Under the pieces are notes generated by a model. The model was not told the DNA's origin and searched no databases. It saw only the letters and a list, made by a program, of their open reading frames with translations. A stretch of 5,365 nt of DNA from Planctomycetota bacterium (GTDB lineage: Bacteria > Planctomycetota > Phycisphaerae > Sedimentisphaerales > Anaerobacaceae): positions 1 through 5,365 of the forward strand of contig JAFNGF010000248.1 of assembly GCA_017885385.1 (NCBI GenBank). The letters are read 5' to 3'. The translations under genes and the position numbers were made by a program. Of this stretch, positions 1 through 5,365 are shown piece after piece (within the stretch, counting starts at the first letter, position 1; the number at the start of each line of letters is the position of its first letter).

Positions 1-2
1 CG

Positions 3-134
3 ACATCACTGCAAAAAAATGCAGTCTCGGTGAAGGTGCAAGGGACTCTTGGCGAACCGAAATCAATGACTGTCCCGTTGCCCAGCATCAGTGCAGAAGT
101 TCGCCGTCTTCTCTGGAGACAATTGGGCAAATAG
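3..134 (+). CDS. Possible C-terminal end of an unidentified protein, cut by the left edge
   Basis: A frame open from the window edge ends at TAG (132-134) and gives 43 residues that read like the end of a real protein: a beta-rich stretch (NAVSVKVQGTLGEPKSM), then a proline turn and a short amphipathic helix (SAEVRRLLWRQLGK). I do not recognise the family. The shape, a short beta hairpin followed by a final helix, is loosely like the tail of some transposases, but that is only an impression. A second frame (2-139, ending TGA) is also open to the edge, but it is rich in Cys and Ser and looks less protein-like. A hairpin at 140-158 lies just after the stop, which mildly supports a gene ending here. 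The start and most of the gene are outside the window. Confidence 0.3.
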   Translation, partial: TSLQKNAVSVKVQGTLGEPKSMTVPLPSISAEVRRLLWRQLGK

Positions 135-139
135 GCTGA

Positions 140-158
140 GCAGTGCTCCGGGCACTGC
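140..158. terminator. Small GC-rich hairpin after the partial upstream frame
   Basis: GCAGTGC (140-146) and GCACTGC (152-158) form a perfect 7-bp stem around the 5-nt loop TCCGG. It starts 5 nt after the TAG at 132-134. No T-run follows (the next bases are CTGTCACC), so it is not a canonical intrinsic terminator. It could be a weak or factor-assisted terminator for whatever gene ends at 134, or simply chance. Confidence 0.25.
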
Positions 159-301
159 CTGTCACCAGAAAGCTCGCGACGGCGCACACGAGCGGCCAAT
201 CGGTGACGGCTGCGGAGAGTTTTGCCAAGTTTTGTATTGTGTATCGTTTGCCTTTGTGGTACGCTGACCCAGGCGATGGATTGCTGACACTCGCAGAAGA
301 T

Positions 302-307
302 AGGGAG
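302..307 (+). promoter_or_regulatory. Ribosome binding site of the phosphorylase gene
   Basis: AGGGAG is a purine-rich Shine-Dalgarno-like sequence 10 nt before the ATG at 318. An in-frame TAA at 312-314 lies between it and the ATG, so no start further upstream is possible in this frame. Confidence 0.6.
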
Positions 308-317
308 AAAGTAAAGG

Positions 318-2864
318 ATGATCTTCAAGAACATCTTCGTTTATCCTAAGTACCCTGAAAACCTGAGCAGGTTATATCTACTAGCCGGCAATCTTTGGTG
401 TACGTGGAATTACGAGGCGATAAACCTGTTCTACAGAATCGATGCGCAACTGTTCAGGGCGGTCAACCATAATCCTTTGAGACTTCTGCTCAGCCTGCCG
501 GAAGACCGAATTGGCGAGCTTTCCAAGGACAAGGGCTTTCTGTTCGACCTGGAAAAAGTCTGGGAAAAATTCCAGGACTATATCAGGTACGACCGGGCCA
601 AGAATGGCGGCGGCAGCGAACTCGGTGAAGACGACATAGTCGCCTACTTCGCGATGGAATTCGGCCTGCATGAGTGTATACCAATATACGGGGGCGGCTT
701 GGGCATTCTATCCGGAGACTTCTTAAAGGCAGCGTCTGACCTGGATCTGCCAATAGTAGGCGTGGGCTTGATCTACAAGTTCGGGTACTTTACGCAGCGA
801 ATCAACCTGGACGGACAGCAGGAAGAGCTGTTCGTTGAGTTTGAGAATCACCTGCTTCCTATTCGTGAGCTGAAGTGCCCCGGCGATGATGGGGCTTGCG
901 TGAGGATGCAGATACTCGGCCAAGATCTCAAGATTAAGCTGTGGCAAATAGATGTGGGCAAAACAAAGCTAATTTTACTGGACACCGATATAGAAGACAA
1001 CCCTCCGGACCTCAGAGACATCACGCAAGAGCTATATGTCGCAGACAAAGATAAACGCCTGCAGCAGGAGCTGGTGCTCGGATTTGGAGGTATAAAGGCG
1101 CTGGACCTGCTGAACATAAAGCCGAAGATATTCCACATAAATGAGGGACACTCCGCATTTCTGGTAATAGCCCGGCTGCAGGAGCTGATGATAGGGCAAA
1201 AATTCTCTTTCTCAGAGGCCAAACTGTTAATACGTGCTTCCACCGTTTTTACCACGCACACGCCCGTTATAGCTGGAAATGAGCACTTCAAGACCGAAAT
1301 GGTCAAGAAATACCTCGAGCCGATGGTAAAATCCGCCTTCGGCGGAGGGCTTTCCTTTGATGAGCTGGCGGCCTACGGATTCATCGAGGATAACAAGGAC
1401 AACTTCTGGCTTCCTGCCTTTGCCATAAGGTTTGCTAAGTACGTAAACTGTGTCTCGAGACTCCACAGGGACGTATCGCGTAAGATGTGGGCCAGTCTGT
1501 TCCCGGAGCTGCCGACTGTAGAAATTCCCATAGATTACGTGACCAACGGCGTGCACAGGTCGTGGTTGAGCGAGCCTTTCACCGACATGTTCAATCGCCA
1601 TATTGGCCCGGATTACATACACTGTGCGCAGGATGATCAATTCTGGAATAAGGTTGCGGATATTCCGGACGAGGCAATCTGGGAGGCGCATCGAAAAAAC
1701 AAGCAAAGTCTCGCCACCTTCATGCGCAGGAAACTTGCTGATGACCTTGCCGCCAAAGGATACGCCCAGCCCAAGATCGCGAATCTCACGCGGCTATTAA
1801 ATCCTGAGTATCTGACCGTTGTTTTTGCCAGGCGTTTTGCCCACTATAAACGCGCCACCCTCATTCTCAAGGACAAGGAGAGATTGAAAAAGATTCTTAC
1901 CAGCACCACGAGGCCCGTGCAGCTTATTTTTGCCGGCAAGGCTCACCCCGCGGACGACGTCGGCAAGGATATGATAAAAGAGATTCTGGATTTCGCCAAA
2001 GATTACCAGCTTCAGGACAAGGTGATCTTTCTTGAGAATTACGATATGAACGTCGCCAGGCATCTGGTTTGGGGAGCAGATGTCTGGCTGAATACTCCGC
2101 TGAGGGAAAACGAGGCAAGCGGAACTTCGGGGATGAAGGCGGCGATCAACGGGGTGCTCAATCTCAGCGTATTGGATGGCTGGTGGCCTGAGGGCTACAA
2201 CGGTAAGAACGGCTGGGCAATAACTGCCGGGGAGTTCTACCGGCACTTAGAGCTGCAGGAAATGGCCGAAGCTAATCAGATATACGATTTGCTGGAAGAA
2301 GAAATAACCGAGATGTTTTATGATCGTGATGAGTTTGGTATACCACAGCGGTGGGTCGAGATGATGAAGCAGAGCATCTGCAGTGTCTGTCGACAGTTTA
2401 ACATGAACCGAATGTTGATAGGCTATGTGGATAAGCTTTACGTGCCGTCCAAAAAGGAGTTTGAAAGGCTGTCGCAGGACAATTACCGGCTCCAGAAAGA
2501 GGCCACAGAGCAGGCCCAGGAAATTCTGAGGTGCTGGGACGCCGTCAAATTTACAGCCGTTGCTGTCAACGCAGATAAGAAAGATCGGCTCGTGGAAGGT
2601 GACAAGCTCGATGTAAGCTGCACCGTCGATTTGGGTCAGGCCCAGCCCGGTATTTTTAGCGTAGAGCTATTCTATATGGTTGATGGCAAAAGCAGATTCA
2701 AAGTTATTCCCATGCAGCTTCACGCCAGAGAGAGAACCTTGGCGCATTATGGATGCTCCTTCGTGACGCAGGGATCCGGACTGCAAAACATAAACGTTCG
2801 CATGAGGTCCGCCAACCAGATCGTACAAGACATGCACCCTCAGCTAGTCAGATGGGCGGAATAG
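318..2864 (+). CDS. glgP: Alpha-glucan phosphorylase (short type, DUF3417 N-terminus)
   Basis: Glycogen/starch phosphorylase: PLP-dependent phosphorolysis of terminal alpha-1,4 glucose units to glucose-1-phosphate, in the cytoplasm. At 848 residues it fits the short-type family. Residues 5-110 form the DUF3417 region (PENLSRLYLLAGNLWCTWN). The phosphorylase core follows: MEFGLHECIPIYGGGLGILS (113-132), NEGHSAFL (275-282), TTHTPVIAGNEHF (312-324), VTNGVH (408-413), ARRFAHYKRA (504-513, predicted phosphate contacts), FAGKAHP (538-544) and GTSGMKAA (602-609), where Lys607 is the predicted PLP Schiff-base lysine. Residues 740-848 are a beta-rich tail domain. The ATG at 318 is preceded by AGGGAG, and an in-frame TAA at 312-314 rules out a longer start; the protein begins directly with the conserved DUF3417 sequence. 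No frameshift or missing key residue was seen. It converges on the GH57 gene, which probably acts on the same polymer. Family assignment is very secure; the preferred substrate (glycogen, starch or maltodextrin) is inferred. Confidence 0.96.
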   Translation: MIFKNIFVYPKYPENLSRLYLLAGNLWCTWNYEAINLFYRIDAQLFRAVNHNPLRLLLSLPEDRIGELSKDKGFLFDLEKVWEKFQDYIRYDRAKNGGGSELGEDDIVAYFAMEFGLHECIPIYGGGLGILSGDFLKAASDLDLPIVGVGLIYKFGYFTQRINLDGQQEELFVEFENHLLPIRELKCPGDDGACVRMQILGQDLKIKLWQIDVGKTKLILLDTDIEDNPPDLRDITQELYVADKDKRLQQELVLGFGGIKALDLLNIKPKIFHINEGHSAFLVIARLQELMIGQKFSFSEAKLLIRASTVFTTHTPVIAGNEHFKTEMVKKYLEPMVKSAFGGGLSFDELAAYGFIEDNKDNFWLPAFAIRFAKYVNCVSRLHRDVSRKMWASLFPELPTVEIPIDYVTNGVHRSWLSEPFTDMFNRHIGPDYIHCAQDDQFWNKVADIPDEAIWEAHRKNKQSLATFMRRKLADDLAAKGYAQPKIANLTRLLNPEYLTVVFARRFAHYKRATLILKDKERLKKILTSTTRPVQLIFAGKAHPADDVGKDMIKEILDFAKDYQLQDKVIFLENYDMNVARHLVWGADVWLNTPLRENEASGTSGMKAAINGVLNLSVLDGWWPEGYNGKNGWAITAGEFYRHLELQEMAEANQIYDLLEEEITEMFYDRDEFGIPQRWVEMMKQSICSVCRQFNMNRMLIGYVDKLYVPSKKEFERLSQDNYRLQKEATEQAQEILRCWDAVKFTAVAVNADKKDRLVEGDKLDVSCTVDLGQAQPGIFSVELFYMVDGKSRFKVIPMQLHARERTLAHYGCSFVTQGSGLQNINVRMRSANQIVQDMHPQLVRWAE

Positions 2865-2904
2865 CAATTCTCAATTTACAATTGTCGATTGTCAATTGCA
2901 GGCA
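2865..2904. repeat. Degenerate 7-bp tandem repeat filling the convergent intergenic spacer
   Basis: Positions 2866-2900 divide cleanly into five 7-bp units: AATTCTC, AATTTAC, AATTGTC, GATTGTC, AATTGCA. All keep an ATT core in the same register. The array takes up 35 of the 40 bp between the two stop codons (TAG 2862-2864; TGA on the minus strand, 2905-2907). CAATTG occurs twice (2879-2884 and 2893-2898) and could form a weak 6-bp AT-rich stem with an 8-nt loop. There is no GC-rich hairpin with a T-run, so a standard terminator for either gene is not visible. The first unit and a half match the repeat at the right edge of the window. Confidence 0.75.
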
Positions 2905-5331
2905 TCAATCAACTTTTACGCCCAGGTATTCTGCCAGGTTCCGGAAGCTTTCAACCCATTTTTTAGCGTTTTTTTCTCCTGAATTGGCTTCGTTCCTTAC
3001 GCGCACGTATGCTTGCTCGCTGACGGCAAATAAGACATTTTGGGCGGGTTGCAGATCGAGCTCTGAGACTACCGTGAGCAAAGTCCGTATGGTTGATTCT
3101 ATTGATTCAAGCAGGGCGGTGTCTTGCGGTGAATTCTTCAGCCTGGTCATAAGCTCATTAATTTTATGGCTTGCTTCGTATCTTAGCATTGCATGGTCAA
3201 GCTGCAGCGACAATCTGGCGGCTTCGTCCGCGAGCTTCTTGAGCTTCTTGAGGTCGGATTTATCATTCTCTATCACCCTGCGCAAGTCCTGATTGAGGAT
3301 GAACTCGGCAGGAGCGGAAAGCGCCTTCGGTAGGGGCATATTCATGCCGCGCATTATCTTTATGATCGTATAATTGTGTTCATAAATGTGCCTGAAAGAA
3401 GCTTCGATCTCCTGCCATGTTGTCTGAAGCAGCTCGTACAGAATGCGTCGCTGCTGGTCTTTGAACAAGTGCCAGAGCGAATAATTGTTTCCTCCGAAGA
3501 CGATACTCATCAGGCGCATAACCTCGGTGGTGTCACCTTTGCCAAATGCGTTCTTTATACTTTCCTGCATGCTGAAAAATGCGTCATCGGGCATTCGGTC
3601 GTTCACTCCGCCGATTAAATTATGATCGCCGAAGTGCAGCACGGCAAAATCGACCGCATGTCTTTCCAGGACAATATTGGATTGAATGGTTGCTCTGCCG
3701 ACAGCGAGTGTCTGAATGCCCGCGTCAACGCGGTCGTATAACTCGATATTCGTCGAATAGCAGTAGGTATCTACTTTGTCGGCGTACTCCTCGAAAATAG
3801 AGCTAATCGCCAGGTGAGCGCCCACGCGGTTCAGGTCGATGCTGCTGGATTTCACGAAGGCGTCGTAGACTTGCTTACCATTGGCGAATTCTTTAAGATT
3901 CGTCGGCGCTTTCTCCAGGATGTCCTTGAATCCCGGCTCAAAGTCCTGCCCGGCCAGTTCTTTAGCCAGCTGGATTGCTCGAGAGGCATATTGCATTATC
4001 TGAGTCGTCTCTATTCCCGATATATCGTCGAAGAACCAGCCGCAGCTTGTGTACATCAGCATTGCGTTTCTCTGCATCTCGAGCAGCTTCAAGACGGCTA
4101 CTTTTCCGTCGTAGGGGAGTTCTCGGCCTGCGGAGTTCAACAGGTAATTTTCGGTGTTTTCAAGCGACCTATCATTTATGACGGCGATGTATTTATTTCT
4201 CAGCTCCCATGGGTCGGGCACATATTGAGCGGCTCTATTTTCATAAATAGAGGCGAGCCGGTCGCGCAGCCAGTCCATGGCTTCTCGCAGAGGCCCCCGC
4301 CACTGTTGTTTTCCCGAAGGATACCTGCCGTAGCAGCAGCCGCAGTTACTCCTCCATCTTTCGATGCCGTGACTGCAGCTCCAGGAGGTATTTTCATGAA
4401 TCTGTACTTCATAGGTGGGCGGAAATTTTTCCAAATACTCACCGTACACCGTTATCTTAGCCAGGTTGTTGGATTGGATATAGTGAAGGCAATAGGCAAG
4501 TGCCATATCGGCGTGGCGGTGGTGATGACCGTAGGTTTCGCCGTCAGTTGCGATGTGGGCAAGCTGAGCTTGTTCATTGTTCTGGGTAAAGATCGAGGCC
4601 AGCTTTTTGGCAAAGAATTCGCCATTTTGCAAAAGGCGCCCGTCAGCGACATCTGCGGTAGTCGGACCATGGTAGAAAAAAAGATTTATCGTTCGCCCGG
4701 ATGAAAGCCGGCACAGGTAAGGTTTCGTAGTGTCTATCCTATCCCTATCGATATCAGTCCACTGATCTGCTCCGACCAGGCGTACGCGCCGGGCCTGATG
4801 TGGTGCCAGAATGGTAAATTTAATATCGTGCTGGGCAAGGACTTCGAGAGTTTCCATATCTACAGCGGTTTCAGGTAGCCACATACCTTCGGGTTTGCGC
4901 CCAAAGCGATGCTCGAAATCGTTTATCGCCCAAACTACCTGCGTGTGCTTATCTTTTGTGCTGGCAAGAGGCATGATAATATGGTTATACGCCTGCGCAA
5001 TTGCTGCCCCGTGGCCCGAAAACATCTCTCGGCTTTTTTTGTCAGCCTCGATCACGTTTTCATAGACATCTGGGGCGTGCCTCTCCAACCAGGAAAGCAA
5101 AGTGGGGCCGAAATCGAAGCTTATGTTCAGATAGTTATTGACTATATCGATAATCTTTTTATCCGGCCCCAGTATTCTGGATGCCGAGTTTTGCCTATAG
5201 CACTCGTGCGTTATTCTCTCGTTCCAGTCGTGATACGGATACGCTGAGTCCTGGACTTCAACATCCTCCAGCCATGGGTTTTCCCTTGGCGGTTGATAAA
5301 AGTGGCCGTGAATACAAATGTACCGCTCCAT
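2905..5331 (-). CDS. Glycoside hydrolase family 57 protein with DUF3536 C-terminal region
   Basis: An 808-residue protein predicted to be a cytoplasmic retaining alpha-glucan-active enzyme; no signal peptide or membrane segment is visible. The GH57 barrel covers about residues 3-310. Motif 1 is HGHFYQPP (8-15). GMWLPET (149-155) carries the predicted nucleophile Glu154. ATDGETYGHH (261-270) carries the predicted acid/base Asp263 in the D-x-E-x-x-G-H form of the family. A cysteine-rich motif follows (SWSCSHGIERW, 316-326, then CGCC, 330-333). The rest is the helical DUF3536 region, including CGWFFDDISGIET (430-442) and charged helices near 690-760. GH57 includes amylases, 4-alpha-glucanotransferases, branching enzymes and pullulanases; which activity this type has is not evident. 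The ATG at 5331 is immediately followed by the conserved motif-1 strand; upstream AAAGAGA, 9 nt away, is a weak ribosome binding site. It is convergent with glgP, 40 bp apart. Family call secure, exact reaction unknown. Confidence 0.93.
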   Translation of the reverse strand: MERYICIHGHFYQPPRENPWLEDVEVQDSAYPYHDWNERITHECYRQNSASRILGPDKKIIDIVNNYLNISFDFGPTLLSWLERHAPDVYENVIEADKKSREMFSGHGAAIAQAYNHIIMPLASTKDKHTQVVWAINDFEHRFGRKPEGMWLPETAVDMETLEVLAQHDIKFTILAPHQARRVRLVGADQWTDIDRDRIDTTKPYLCRLSSGRTINLFFYHGPTTADVADGRLLQNGEFFAKKLASIFTQNNEQAQLAHIATDGETYGHHHRHADMALAYCLHYIQSNNLAKITVYGEYLEKFPPTYEVQIHENTSWSCSHGIERWRSNCGCCYGRYPSGKQQWRGPLREAMDWLRDRLASIYENRAAQYVPDPWELRNKYIAVINDRSLENTENYLLNSAGRELPYDGKVAVLKLLEMQRNAMLMYTSCGWFFDDISGIETTQIMQYASRAIQLAKELAGQDFEPGFKDILEKAPTNLKEFANGKQVYDAFVKSSSIDLNRVGAHLAISSIFEEYADKVDTYCYSTNIELYDRVDAGIQTLAVGRATIQSNIVLERHAVDFAVLHFGDHNLIGGVNDRMPDDAFFSMQESIKNAFGKGDTTEVMRLMSIVFGGNNYSLWHLFKDQQRRILYELLQTTWQEIEASFRHIYEHNYTIIKIMRGMNMPLPKALSAPAEFILNQDLRRVIENDKSDLKKLKKLADEAARLSLQLDHAMLRYEASHKINELMTRLKNSPQDTALLESIESTIRTLLTVVSELDLQPAQNVLFAVSEQAYVRVRNEANSGEKNAKKWVESFRNLAEYLGVKVD

Positions 5332-5347
5332 CGTGGGAAGTCTCTTT

Positions 5348-5365
5348 AATTCTCAATTCTCAATT
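5348..5365. repeat. AATTCTC heptad tandem repeat upstream of the GH57 gene, cut by the right edge
   Basis: Two perfect AATTCTC units (5348-5354, 5355-5361) and the first four bases of a third (AATT, 5362-5365) sit 17 bp upstream of the GH57 start codon. The 12-bp string CAATTCTCAATT at 5354-5365 is identical to 2865-2876 in the spacer at the other end of the gene, and in the same orientation. The array probably continues beyond the window. It may overlap the promoter or 5' untranslated region of the GH57 gene, but no -10/-35 pair can be judged with only 34 bp available. Confidence 0.7.

Larger units (their letters stand above)
135..317. other. 183-bp leader upstream of the phosphorylase; no clear promoter
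   Basis: This stretch lies between the partial upstream frame and the phosphorylase start. Apart from the hairpin at 140-158 and the ribosome binding site near its end, I see no clear structure. It should hold the phosphorylase promoter, but I found no well-spaced -35/-10 pair: TTGCCA at 222-227 resembles a -35 element but has no good -10 partner at 16-18 bp. A GTG-initiated frame (143-349, 68 codons) crosses it and runs 32 bp into the phosphorylase gene. It has no recognisable domain and is not called as a gene. Confidence 0.5.

Noticed and set aside
143..349. GTG-initiated 68-codon frame that overlaps the phosphorylase start by 32 bp
   Set aside because: The overlap could suggest translational coupling, but the start is GTG without a clear ribosome binding site, it lies inside the hairpin at 140-158, and the protein has no recognisable domain or family resemblance. 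Its end simply reads the phosphorylase start region in another frame.
2879..2898. CAATTG...CAATTG pair as a bidirectional terminator
   Set aside because: The stem would be only 6 AT-rich base pairs with an 8-nt loop and no T-run on either strand. The match is better explained by the 7-bp repeat register, as CAATTG is itself a palindrome.
2968..2974. Minus-strand A AAA AAC slippery heptamer in frame near the end of the GH57 gene (codons 786-788)
   Set aside because: It matches the form of a -1 frameshift site, but a -1 shift would meet a stop almost at once (CGC TAA) and remove only about 20 residues. No stimulatory structure is evident, and A-runs are common in Lys/Asn-rich stretches.
3814..4704. 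296-codon plus-strand frame antisense to the GH57 gene
   Set aside because: It lies wholly inside the GH57 coding region, whose conserved catalytic motifs fix the minus strand as the real one. The antisense product has no recognisable domain. Long antisense frames like this arise from codon bias.
5034..5040. Seven-T run (seven As on the coding strand) within the GH57 gene
   Set aside because: It encodes Asp-Lys-Lys-Ser in an unbroken frame that continues into conserved sequence on both sides, so there is no sign of a frameshift or assembly error. It is not a terminator because it is inside a gene and has no hairpin before it.

Overview
This 5,365-bp window (mid-range GC) holds two large, intact genes of alpha-glucan (glycogen/starch) metabolism arranged tail to tail. 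The plus-strand gene (318-2864) encodes an 848-residue short-type alpha-glucan phosphorylase with an N-terminal DUF3417 domain. The minus-strand gene (2905-5331) encodes an 808-residue glycoside hydrolase family 57 protein of the type that carries a C-terminal DUF3536 region. Their stop codons are 40 bp apart, so they are not co-transcribed. No RNA gene, CRISPR array or complete mobile element was seen.

Layout: 1-134 is open to the left edge and may hold the last 43 codons of an unidentified gene, followed by a small GC-rich hairpin (140-158). 135-317 is a 183-bp leader with no convincing gene or promoter. 318-2864 is the phosphorylase. 2865-2904 is a convergent intergenic spacer made almost entirely of degenerate 7-bp tandem units. 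2905-5331 is the GH57 gene. 5332-5365 is its immediate upstream sequence, which carries the same AATTCTC heptad and runs off the window edge.

Functional reading: the phosphorylase should release glucose-1-phosphate from the non-reducing ends of a storage glucan. The GH57 protein has the family's two predicted catalytic carboxylates (Glu154, Asp263) and probably cleaves, transfers or branches alpha-glucan chains, so the two could act on the same cytoplasmic polymer. The specificity of the DUF3536 type of GH57 is not something the sequence settles.

Organism: both proteins are bacterial types found together in many environmental anaerobic or slow-growing lineages (for example Planctomycetes/Phycisphaerae, Deltaproteobacteria and related uncultured groups). 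Heptad intergenic repeats are also seen in some such genomes and in cyanobacteria. I cannot name the phylum with confidence. The window looks like ordinary chromosomal metabolism. The feature most worth a second look is the heptad repeat family that brackets the GH57 gene.
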